NCBI GenBank assembly: GCA_047628385.1
Contig: JBLHVH010000068.1
Location: forward strand, 1-14,779
Reading direction: 5' to 3'
DNA from: PZPK01 sp047628385
GTDB taxonomy: Bacteria > Pseudomonadota > Gammaproteobacteria > Pseudomonadales > Oleiphilaceae
Length of the DNA stretch: 14,779 nucleotides
Notes under the pieces: model-generated
Told to the model about the DNA's origin: nothing
Seen by the model: the letters and a program-made list of their open reading frames with translations, nothing else
The model's database searches: none
In this document: piece after piece, positions 1 to 7,516 of the stretch
Numbering within the stretch: position 1 is the first letter of the stretch
Layout: each line of letters starts with the position of its first letter
Made by a program: the position numbers and the translations under genes

Positions 1-1179
1 AGTAATCGTATTAATACGCCTGAAGTCGCTGAAGAAATATTATCAAATAACGAAGCCGATATAATTTCAATGGCAAGACCGTTCTTGGCTGATCCTTTCT
101 TTGTTGCTAAAGCAGAAGTAGGGAAGAGTAATGAAATCAATACCTGTATCGCCTGTAATCAAGCGTGCTTAGATCATACTTTTCAAATGAAGCGCGCATC
201 TTGTTTGGTAAATCCTCGAGCATGTCATGAGACAGAATTGCGCTACCTGCCAACATTAGACAAAAAACGAATTGCTGTTATAGGTTCTGGTCCTGCTGGC
301 ATGTCATCTGCCACGGTACTGGCTGAGCGAGGGCATGATGTCACATTATTTGATGCGGCGGATAAAATAGGTGGTCAGTTTAATATTGCGATGCAAATAC
401 CTGGGAAAGAAGATTTTGCTGAAACGATGCGTTATTTTGGTGCGATGATCGAAAAGCACGGGGTTAACGTCCGCTTAAATACTAAAGCAACGGCTGCTTC
501 TCTCATGGATGAAGGATTTGATGAGGTGATTGTCGCCACAGGCATCACGCCACGTACACCGCCGATTCTTGGGGTAGAGCACCCTAAAGTCATGAATTAT
601 CTCGATGTACTGCGCGATAAGAAGAAAGTAGGAAAGAAAGTCGCAATTATTGGTGCGGGTGGGATTGGTTTTGATGTCGGTGAGTTTTTAGTTCATAAAC
701 ATGCTAAATCACAGAAAGCCGAAAAAGAGCAGTGGTACAAAGAGTGGGGTGTTGATACGGCTTTAGAACATCGTTCCGGTCTGGTGGATGCGCAGGTTTT
801 ACCTGCTGAGCGAGATGTATATTTGCTTCAACGTAAAGAAAGCTCATTAGGTAAAAACTTAGGCAAAACGTCTGGGTGGGTTCATAGAGCAACATTGAAG
901 CAGAAGAATGTCACCATGATAGCGGGTTGCCAGTATGATTTAATTGATGATCAGGGCTTACATATAAGCGTGAATGGTAAGAAACGCATTTTAGATGTTG
1001 ACCATATCATCATGTGTGCAGGGCAAGATACGAATAGAGCATTAGCGGATGAACTCATTGCTTTAGGCGCAGAAAAACAAGGTATGATAGTACACGTGGT
1101 GGGCGGGGCTGATTTAGCGACAGAGCTCGACGCGAAGCGCGCAATTAATCAAGGTTCTCGTTTGGCCGCTAGTATTTAG
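1..1179 (+). CDS. fadH: 2,4-dienoyl-CoA reductase (NADPH), FadH, C-terminal part (5' end outside window)
   Basis: This is the C-terminal 392 residues of the FMN/FAD/4Fe-4S enzyme that reduces 2,4-dienoyl-CoA during beta-oxidation of unsaturated fatty acids. The frame is open from base 1, so an ATG at 70 is internal and not the start. About 280 residues of the usual ~670 lie upstream, including the TIM-barrel active site. Visible here are the end of the barrel (SMARPFLADP), then a cysteine cluster CIACNQAC followed by SCLVNPRAC. Its spacing of 3, 4 and 12 residues matches the FadH 4Fe-4S ligands. Next come a dinucleotide-binding GSGPAG motif for FAD (about base 286) and a second GAGGIG motif for NADPH (about base 654). 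The C-terminus is complete. The gene converges on the GGDEF-EAL gene and has no evident link to the signalling genes. Identification rests on strong recall of the E. coli FadH sequence. Confidence 0.95.
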   Translation, partial: SNRINTPEVAEEILSNNEADIISMARPFLADPFFVAKAEVGKSNEINTCIACNQACLDHTFQMKRASCLVNPRACHETELRYLPTLDKKRIAVIGSGPAGMSSATVLAERGHDVTLFDAADKIGGQFNIAMQIPGKEDFAETMRYFGAMIEKHGVNVRLNTKATAASLMDEGFDEVIVATGITPRTPPILGVEHPKVMNYLDVLRDKKKVGKKVAIIGAGGIGFDVGEFLVHKHAKSQKAEKEQWYKEWGVDTALEHRSGLVDAQVLPAERDVYLLQRKESSLGKNLGKTSGWVHRATLKQKNVTMIAGCQYDLIDDQGLHISVNGKKRILDVDHIIMCAGQDTNRALADELIALGAEKQGMIVHVVGGADLATELDAKRAINQGSRLAASI

Positions 1180-1210
1180 CGTTTACAGTTAACAGCTTAG
1201 TTATAGAAAC

Positions 1211-1231
1211 AGTCTAAACAAAGTTTAGGCT
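1211..1231. terminator. Hairpin between convergent genes, possible bidirectional terminator
   Basis: A 9-bp stem (AGTCTAAAC paired with GTTTAGGCT, one G-T wobble) closes over an AAA loop. It lies between fadH and the convergent GGDEF-EAL gene and overlaps the stop codon of the latter. The stem is GC-poor, and neither side has a long U tract; the minus-strand transcript continues with GTTTCTATAAC. Terminator function is therefore inferred mostly from position. Confidence 0.4.
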
Positions 1232-3063
1232 GCTTCAGCAACCCAGTTTATAAAGTCTCCTTGGTTCATTGGTTTTGCAAACAAATATCCTTGGAAGCCT
1301 TTTACCTTTTTTGTTTTCATTATTTCGAGCTGAGATACTTCTTCTATCCCTTCGGCAATCACATCAAAATTAAGGTGTTTTGAGAGCGATACAACGGTAT
1401 CTATCACACCTTGAGTGCAAGGTTCATTGGTCAGTGTTTCAATAAAACTTCGGTCTATTTTAACTTCGTTAACGGGAAGTCTGTTTAAATAAGCGAGTGA
1501 GGAATAGCCTGTTCCAAAGTCATCAATAGATATTTTAAAGCCTAGTGTTCTTAAACGGTTTAAAATATGAATCGTACGTTCCATATCGTCAATTAACATG
1601 CCTTCGGTAATCTCTAGCATAATTCTATTGGGTGATATTTTATATTGAGTAAGCGTTTCCATTAATGTGTCAGGCAGAGAATTAGACTTTAATTGACTAG
1701 GACATATATTGATCGAAATTCGAAAGTCGTTAGTTAACGTTTGGTTTTTTTCTAAAATATTTAAAGTTTCACAGGTATGGGCTAAAACAATCTTTTGCAT
1801 CCGATGAATAACACCCATGCGTTCAGCGATATTTATAAACTCAGCAGGGAATACTAAGCCCTTGTTAGGATGGTGCCAGCGTATTAAGGCTTCGGCTGAG
1901 ATTAGTTGACCTTGTTCATTTAGCTGAGGCTGATAAAACGCACTGAAATTCATATTGTCTAATGCTGTATTAATTTCGTTCTCTATGCTCAACCTTAAGT
2001 CTATTGACCGCTGAAGCGTATCATTATGAAAGCAAATATCAAGGTGAAGATCTTTTTTTGCTGCGTACATGGCAGCATCAGCGTGTTTGAGTATTTCAAT
2101 GGCATCATTATCGGTCTCATTAATCAGTGAGATACCAATGCTTGCACTTATTTTATAGCGACCTCCAGATAGTTCAAAGTGATGCTCTAGACCGTTTAAT
2201 AGTCGATTTGAAAGATTTATCGCCTCCAATTTCATGTCATCTTCGGTCTCTTTTAATCCTTCTATTAACACCACGAACTCATCACCCCCTATGCGTGCGA
2301 TGGTATCAATTTCTCTTATTGAATCTTGTAACCTATGGGAGACGGCGACAAGTAACTCATCACCAACATAATGACCTAGTGAGTCGTTAATTCGTTTAAA
2401 GCCATTTAAATCAAGATAAATTAATGCGCCAAACTGTTGTTCCCTTTTTATTCTCTGAATAACTTTCTGGGTTCTATCCATTAATAAACGTCTATTTGGA
2501 AGCCCTGTAAGTACGTCATAAAATGCGAGTCGTTCAATTTGTTTATGTGCTTGCCATTTTTGAATTGCGATACCGGCTAAATGTGTGAAATATTGAATGA
2601 GTTCGAGGTGATAAGGTTCAGGTTTTTGTCTTTTACCGTAATAAATAGCAAATGTGCCTAATATATCCCCTTTAGCCGACATGACGGGCGTCGACCAACA
2701 AGACTTTAGCTGGTGCTGCTGTGCTAGTGATGCATAATTTTGCCATAAAGGATCGTTTTCAATATCAGTAATAATCACCTGTTTACCGGTAAATGCGGCT
2801 TTACCACATGAGCCTACTGACTTTCCGATATGAAGACCGTTAATTTCTTCACAGTATGCTTTGGGTAAATTTGGCGCTGCACCGTGGAATAATTGGTCGC
2901 CTTCTAATACTAATATTGAGGCATGTGCTACGGGGTTACATAATATTTGTTCAACATGTAAAACAATATATTCTAAACAAGATTCTAGGTCTGTTTCTAG
3001 CGCAATTTTGCCAATGATCTCTGTTTGATGGTCGAGTAATACTTTAATTTGTTCCATCTTCAT
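1225..3063 (-). CDS. GAF-GGDEF-EAL protein (putative dual cyclic-di-GMP synthase/phosphodiesterase)
   Basis: This 612-residue protein has no membrane segment or signal peptide, so it is cytoplasmic. An N-terminal GAF domain (about 20-170; contains VGSCGKAAFTGK and ITDIENDPLW) is the likely ligand sensor. The GGDEF domain (about 175-340) has the intact catalytic motif GGDEF at 259-263, with an RxxD inhibitory site (R250-D253) five residues before it. The EAL domain (about 360-605) keeps EAL (391-393), N452, E484, the DDFGTGYSS segment from 514, K535, E571 and Q591. These residues are those needed for metal binding and catalysis in active EAL phosphodiesterases. Both halves could thus be active, making or degrading c-di-GMP; which dominates cannot be read from sequence. 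A second ATG lies two codons downstream, and the Shine-Dalgarno signal is weak for either start. The gene is transcribed divergently from the binding-protein/kinase operon. Confidence 0.92.
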   Translation of the reverse strand: MKMEQIKVLLDHQTEIIGKIALETDLESCLEYIVLHVEQILCNPVAHASILVLEGDQLFHGAAPNLPKAYCEEINGLHIGKSVGSCGKAAFTGKQVIITDIENDPLWQNYASLAQQHQLKSCWSTPVMSAKGDILGTFAIYYGKRQKPEPYHLELIQYFTHLAGIAIQKWQAHKQIERLAFYDVLTGLPNRRLLMDRTQKVIQRIKREQQFGALIYLDLNGFKRINDSLGHYVGDELLVAVSHRLQDSIREIDTIARIGGDEFVVLIEGLKETEDDMKLEAINLSNRLLNGLEHHFELSGGRYKISASIGISLINETDNDAIEILKHADAAMYAAKKDLHLDICFHNDTLQRSIDLRLSIENEINTALDNMNFSAFYQPQLNEQGQLISAEALIRWHHPNKGLVFPAEFINIAERMGVIHRMQKIVLAHTCETLNILEKNQTLTNDFRISINICPSQLKSNSLPDTLMETLTQYKISPNRIMLEITEGMLIDDMERTIHILNRLRTLGFKISIDDFGTGYSSLAYLNRLPVNEVKIDRSFIETLTNEPCTQGVIDTVVSLSKHLNFDVIAEGIEEVSQLEIMKTKKVKGFQGYLFAKPMNQGDFINWVAEAA

Positions 3064-3105
3064 ACTGGATACGACCTTAATAAACTATTAAGTTAACAGT
3101 ATCTA

Positions 3106-3134
3106 ATTATTAGACCGTTTGGTTAATTTCGCAA
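3106..3134 (-). promoter_or_regulatory. Candidate sigma70 promoter for the GGDEF-EAL gene
   Basis: Reading the minus strand, TTGCGA (3134-3129) is followed after 17 bases by AATAAT (3111-3106). These match the -35 and -10 consensus at 4/6 and 5/6 positions. Transcription would start near 3099 and give a leader of roughly 35 bases. In such AT-rich DNA chance matches are common, so this is only a candidate. Confidence 0.3.
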
Positions 3135-3252
3135 AAAATATGTGCTTATTATTCAAAATGAATCTATAAAAAGTACACACAGATTTTTAAAGTAATAAAA
3201 GGTTTTATAGCGTTATGTTTTTTGAATGGAGTGAGATTGCATTGAGGAGGGG

Positions 3253-3281
3253 TTGATTAAATCGAAATTATTGTCTATACA
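3253..3281 (+). promoter_or_regulatory. Candidate sigma70 promoter for the binding-protein/kinase operon
   Basis: TTGATT (3253-3258) and TATACA (3276-3281) are separated by exactly 17 bases, and each matches consensus at 4/6 positions. A start near 3288 would leave a leader of about 110 bases before the ATG at 3401. The match is modest and the region is AT-rich. Confidence 0.3.
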
Positions 3282-3400
3282 AGTGTTAATAACTTATTTT
3301 CTTATTAGTCATTCAGCACTCATTTTAAAGCAGTTTGTTAGTGAGTTGTAGCCGTTTGAAATAATCGATTCGCGTTTTTTCTTGTAGATAGGTAAGAATA

Positions 3401-5194
3401 ATGGTTTGGAATATTAGTGATAAATTATCTTGGTGTTTTTACGCTAAATTATTGAAATATTATTTTATTCGCATACATGCATTATTACTGGCCTCGTTTA
3501 TCGCATTGTCCTTGGGAGTTGTGACTTCGGTATCGGCCACAACGGCGACAAATGATCCGCAAATAGAGGCGTGGATTGAGAAATTTCAACCTTCTGCGAT
3601 ATCTAAAGTAGATATGCGTAAAGAGTTTGCTTGGTTCAAATCTGCCAGTAAGCCCTTTCGCGGTAAAACCATCAAATCAGTCGCTGAAGATATCAAAACT
3701 CACTATTGGGAGCGTGAAGTACTCGCTCAAGCTTTCTTTGATATTACAGGTATTCGTGTAGAGCATAGTGTGATTGGTGAAGGCGCTGTTGTTGAAGCTA
3801 TTCTTGAGCAAATGAGCACGGGAAAAAATATCTATGATATTTATGTGAATGATGCCGATATGGTCGGTACACATTTACGTGTCAATGGCATCGTTAACCT
3901 AAGCCATTACATGGCAGGGAAAGGCAAGTCATATACGAACCCATATTTAGATTTACCTGATTTTTTAAATCTTGAATTTGGACAAGACTACGAAGGTAAC
4001 CAGTTGCAATTGCCTGACCAGCAATTTGCAAATCTGTATTGGTTTCGCCATGACTGGTTTGTTCGGCCTGACATCAAAGCGAAATTTCGTACCTATACTG
4101 AAAATAAATATGGCAAAGCAGCGGCTTACGATTTAGGGGTGCCTATAAACTGGGCTGCTTATGAAGATATTGCTTCTTTTTTTACCAGTACTCCTATCGA
4201 TGGTAATAAAGTTTATGGGCATATGGATTATGGAAAAAAATCGCCATCCTTAGGGTGGCGTTTCACGGACTCTTGGTTATCTATCGCTGGTGTGGGAGAT
4301 GTTGGCTTGCCAAATGGAAGCCCAGTAGATGAGTGGGGGATTAGAGTCGAAGATAAAATACCGGTTGGCTCTTCAGTCTCAAGAGGCGGTGCTACAAACG
4401 GCCCAGCAGCCGTATATGCATTAAGTAAATACATAGAATGGCTGAATCGATACGCACCACCAGAGGCTAAAACATGGCGTTGGGTGGACTCCGGGCCTCA
4501 AGCTGCGAGGGGGGATATCGCGCAGCATATTTTTCAGTACGTTACATGGTTGTCTCATGATGACTTTACGCGCAAAGGAAGTCCGATGCTAAATGCAAAA
4601 GGAAAGCCTGTATGGCGCGTTGCACCAACACCCCATGGTCGCTATTGGGAGAAGGGTATGAAAGTGGGCTATCAAGATGCAGGAAGCTGGACAATTCCCA
4701 AAAATGTTAAAGGCCAAAAACGAGCAGCAGCATGGTTATGGGCGCAATTTTGTGTGTCCAAATCAGTGACGTTGAAAAAATTTCTTGTTGGCGGCACACC
4801 TATTCGTAAATCAACGATTAATGCTGAATATGTGCAAAAGAATAAAGAGGACTGGGGAGGTATGATTGACTTTTATGCTTCACCAGATGAACGTAAATGG
4901 ACAGATAGCGGGCTCAACGTACCGCATTATCCTATCCTATCTAGAATTTGGTGGCCTAACCTTACTCGCGCAATTAAAGGTGAAATTACACCACAAAGGG
5001 CGATGGACGAAATTGCATATGAACAAGACCGGTTAATGTCAAAAATGAAGTTGGCAAAGTATTCACCAATACTGAACGAACCACGCACCAGGGAGTTCTG
5101 GTTAAATAGCGAAGGTTCGCCAAAAGCAGAAAGAGAGCGAGATATACCCGCAACAATGCCTTATGAGGACTTAATAAAGCGATGGGAGCGTTGA
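3401..5194 (+). CDS. Exported solute-binding protein, glycerol ABC-transporter (GlpV-like) type, without transporter partners
   Basis: This 597-residue protein resembles the large (~575 aa) family 1 substrate-binding proteins of the glycerol GlpVSTPQ-type ABC transporters. Recalled family-like segments include LPDQQFANLYWFRHDWF, GHMDYGKKSPSLGWRFTDSWL, LPNGSPVDEWGIRVE and SRGGATNGPAAVYALSKY. The N-terminus has a hydrophobic core (about 27-42) and a plausible signal-peptidase I site after A46 (VSA). The n-region is unusually long (about 25 residues). A TTG at 3452 would give a more typical signal peptide but has no Shine-Dalgarno, so ATG 3401 is kept. The mature protein should be periplasmic. 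No permease or ATPase gene follows. Instead, 55 bases downstream, comes a sensor kinase with a large periplasmic domain, which suggests ligand presentation to the kinase rather than, or in addition to, transport. The ligand is unknown; glycerol or another polyol is only a family-based guess. Confidence 0.85.
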   Translation: MVWNISDKLSWCFYAKLLKYYFIRIHALLLASFIALSLGVVTSVSATTATNDPQIEAWIEKFQPSAISKVDMRKEFAWFKSASKPFRGKTIKSVAEDIKTHYWEREVLAQAFFDITGIRVEHSVIGEGAVVEAILEQMSTGKNIYDIYVNDADMVGTHLRVNGIVNLSHYMAGKGKSYTNPYLDLPDFLNLEFGQDYEGNQLQLPDQQFANLYWFRHDWFVRPDIKAKFRTYTENKYGKAAAYDLGVPINWAAYEDIASFFTSTPIDGNKVYGHMDYGKKSPSLGWRFTDSWLSIAGVGDVGLPNGSPVDEWGIRVEDKIPVGSSVSRGGATNGPAAVYALSKYIEWLNRYAPPEAKTWRWVDSGPQAARGDIAQHIFQYVTWLSHDDFTRKGSPMLNAKGKPVWRVAPTPHGRYWEKGMKVGYQDAGSWTIPKNVKGQKRAAAWLWAQFCVSKSVTLKKFLVGGTPIRKSTINAEYVQKNKEDWGGMIDFYASPDERKWTDSGLNVPHYPILSRIWWPNLTRAIKGEITPQRAMDEIAYEQDRLMSKMKLAKYSPILNEPRTREFWLNSEGSPKAERERDIPATMPYEDLIKRWER

Positions 5195-5249
5195 TAAATA
5201 CTTAGAGGATTAATGCCCCTTTAAGAGGGCTATAACTTGAGATGTAAAC

Positions 5250-7460
5250 ATGAATAAAACCATTCAGAAAATAGGTATTAGTCGGCAAGTGTTATTGATT
5301 GTATTGCTGGTTATTGTCTTAATTACGGGTGGCATGTCAGTCATGGTATCAGTAAGTAGTTTCAAAAATCTTGCATCGATTACCTTGAATGAACTGGACA
5401 GGATGTCCAAAATATTTGTTAGTCAGTTGCAAACATTAAAAACAGACGCTGACAAAAGTATTAAGGATATCGAAAGTCACACTTTATTAATTGAGCAGCT
5501 TGAACAAATTACCAATTTAGGGCCTTATTATTACAGCGATATGTCTTTATTGGGCGAAAAGATAGACGAGTCAGATAAAATTTATGGGCTGGAAGCGCAA
5601 CTCAAAATTGTACAGGCCCTTAAACCATTTCAAACAGCGCATCATTTAACGTCGATTAGTTTATATTCATTATCCCCTTTTAATTTGATTTCAGATGCCA
5701 AGCCAGTCTTGAGCGTAAGAATGGATAAACAAGGTATTTGGCTTGGTGCGTTCGACACAAAAGGTAGTGTCGATAATCGACATTATTATTTTAATCCGCG
5801 TGACAATTTTAACTTTCCGGAATCAGACATATTTAACGTCAGCTCGGTTTATCAATTAACCGCTAATGAATTTTACAAACGAATTCAATTTATAAAAACA
5901 GAGCCTAGTGGTTTTGAGGATCTTCTACTACCAGACGCGACTAAGTTAAACGCTGATGCGATGAATTCTGTATTCCTTATTCAAAAAGGGGTGCCCAAGA
6001 TCAGAACGCAAGCGATCATTAATATCTCGGTATCAAACCCCGACACTTGGGAGGCTGAGCAAACTGAAGCAATATTGATCGTACTAGAACAAGAAATAGA
6101 CAAAGACCAGTTGCTGTCGATTAAGCAGCAACTAGGTATGGATGTAGGGTTAGCCAGACAAGATAAAATATTCTTAAGTAGTTTGCCGTTGGATGAAGAT
6201 GTTCAACTGTTGCAATCAGATAAAACCGTCACCGGTAAGACGCAATCTTTTTATTATGCCTCTCAGGATATTGTGTTTAGTAACACAATGCAGGTAGGTA
6301 TTAAAGCGGTGGTGTTAAGTCCCATTTCAATCTTGGCAAACTTGACGCAAAGCTTGTTTACTCATATGGCCCTGTTAGCCATCTTCGCAATAACAGTGGC
6401 TAGTGTCTTGATTTATTGGGCTGTTAGGCGCTTAGTTAATTTGCCTCTAAGTCAATTAATGACCGGTGTTGAGAAAATATCAGCCGGAGAATTAGATCAT
6501 CAAGTAAAAGTGCTTTCAAAAAATGAATTTGGTCAATTAGCATACGCATTCAATAATATGTCGTCTGAGTTAGATAAAAAAACAAATCAATTGAAAAGTT
6601 ATGCAGCGAGTTTGGAGTCCAGTAATCTGGAACTGAAGCGCTATCAAACCACACTAGAAGAGATGGTTGAGCAGCGCACAAGCACCTTGAAGTCGGCGCA
6701 GAAACAGTTAATTGAATCTGAAAAAATGGCATCGCTAGGTGAGTTGGTAGCTGGCGTAGCGCATGAAATTAATACGCCTGTTGGGGTCGGCGTTACAGCG
6801 GCTTCTTTCTTAAAAGACGAAACAAATAATATAAATAAAAAGTATTTGTCAAATTCAATGACGAAAGAAGACTTTGATGAATATTTATCCTGTAGCTTGC
6901 AAACAACGGATATGATTTTTTCAAATTTACAGCGGGCAACTGAGCTGGTTAAAAGTTTTAAACAGGTTGCCGTTGACCAAACGGTTGAAGATCATCGTTT
7001 GTTTTCGGTGATTAGTTATATTGAAGAAGTTTTACTAACACTTCATCCAAGACTTAAAAAGACGCAACATATCATTGAGTTGACTGGCGATAGAGGGATT
7101 GAACTTGATAGTTTTCCAGGCTCTTTTTCTCAAATTGTGACGAACTTAATTATGAACTCTGTGATTCATGCTTTTGATGAAGGCGTAGCGGGTTGCATTT
7201 CAATGCATATTGAAAGAGATGATGAGCAGGTCATTATTATTTATGCAGATAACGGTATTGGTGTCGACACTGAAAATCTAGCAAAAATATTTGATCCATT
7301 TTTTACAACTAAGCGTGGTTATGGTGGCACTGGATTAGGCATGCATATTGTTTATAACTTGGTCACTCAGCAATTTAAAGGACTAATTAAGTGCGAAAGC
7401 CATTTGGGGCAAGGGGTTAAATTTACAATCACTATTCCGGTTTCGATTTCTAGCGTTTAA
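5250..7460 (+). CDS. Membrane sensor histidine kinase with large periplasmic domain, HAMP, HisKA and HATPase
   Basis: This 736-residue inner-membrane kinase has TM1 at about 14-36 and a periplasmic domain of roughly 330 residues. TM2 lies at about 370-391, then HAMP (about 392-445) and a coiled coil (about 445-490). The kinase core follows. The phosphoacceptor is H505 in the H-box AHEINTP. The ATP-binding domain shows the N-box (NLIMNSVIHAF, N632/N636), G1 (DNGIG, 667-671) and G2 (GGTGLG, 692-697), so it should be catalytically competent. I do not recognise the periplasmic domain; its size would fit a double-Cache-like fold or a surface that docks the upstream binding protein. It has no fused receiver, so it must phosphorylate receivers in other proteins, most plausibly those encoded next in the operon. 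Its catalytic core resembles that of the last gene of the operon. There is no strong Shine-Dalgarno before ATG 5250. Confidence 0.93.
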   Translation: MNKTIQKIGISRQVLLIVLLVIVLITGGMSVMVSVSSFKNLASITLNELDRMSKIFVSQLQTLKTDADKSIKDIESHTLLIEQLEQITNLGPYYYSDMSLLGEKIDESDKIYGLEAQLKIVQALKPFQTAHHLTSISLYSLSPFNLISDAKPVLSVRMDKQGIWLGAFDTKGSVDNRHYYFNPRDNFNFPESDIFNVSSVYQLTANEFYKRIQFIKTEPSGFEDLLLPDATKLNADAMNSVFLIQKGVPKIRTQAIINISVSNPDTWEAEQTEAILIVLEQEIDKDQLLSIKQQLGMDVGLARQDKIFLSSLPLDEDVQLLQSDKTVTGKTQSFYYASQDIVFSNTMQVGIKAVVLSPISILANLTQSLFTHMALLAIFAITVASVLIYWAVRRLVNLPLSQLMTGVEKISAGELDHQVKVLSKNEFGQLAYAFNNMSSELDKKTNQLKSYAASLESSNLELKRYQTTLEEMVEQRTSTLKSAQKQLIESEKMASLGELVAGVAHEINTPVGVGVTAASFLKDETNNINKKYLSNSMTKEDFDEYLSCSLQTTDMIFSNLQRATELVKSFKQVAVDQTVEDHRLFSVISYIEEVLLTLHPRLKKTQHIIELTGDRGIELDSFPGSFSQIVTNLIMNSVIHAFDEGVAGCISMHIERDDEQVIIIYADNGIGVDTENLAKIFDPFFTTKRGYGGTGLGMHIVYNLVTQQFKGLIKCESHLGQGVKFTITIPVSISSV

Positions 7461-7503
7461 AAGTAGTGATGTATTTAAACTATGCTATATTTAAATTAAA
7501 ACT

Positions 7504-7513
7504 AAGGCGGTGG
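7504..7513 (+). promoter_or_regulatory. Ribosome binding site that decides the HD-GYP gene start
   Basis: A purine-rich AAGGCGGTGG precedes ATG 7517 at usable spacing. Two earlier in-frame ATGs (7466 and 7469), just after the kinase stop codon, have no such signal. Confidence 0.55.
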
Positions 7514-7516
7514 CAG

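Larger units (their letters stand above)
3064..3400. other. Divergent AT-rich intergenic region
   Basis: These 337 bases separate the divergent GGDEF-EAL gene and the binding-protein operon, so both 5' control regions should lie here. The region is strongly AT-rich. I see a weak sigma70-like promoter candidate in each direction (listed separately). A purine-rich GAGGAGGGG stretch at 3244-3252 resembles a Shine-Dalgarno sequence but has no convincing gene behind it. I see no RNA gene, clear operator palindrome or riboswitch. Confidence 0.7.

Noticed and set aside
704..895. Antisense ORF of 63 codons within fadH, and similar shadow ORFs inside the other large genes
   Set aside because: These lie entirely inside well-identified genes on the opposite strand, show no recognisable domain and have no credible start signals.
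3253..3351. 32-codon ORF (TTG start) just after a GAGGAGGGG stretch, a possible leader peptide before the binding-protein operon
   Set aside because: The start is TTG, and the Shine-Dalgarno-like stretch ends essentially at the start codon. The peptide shows no recognisable motif, and the region is AT-rich with chance ORFs expected.
5210..5232. GCCC...GGGC inverted repeat between the binding-protein and kinase genes, a possible terminator or attenuator
   Set aside because: The stem is only 4 bp before a mismatch and has no T tract. The short 55-base gap favours co-transcription.
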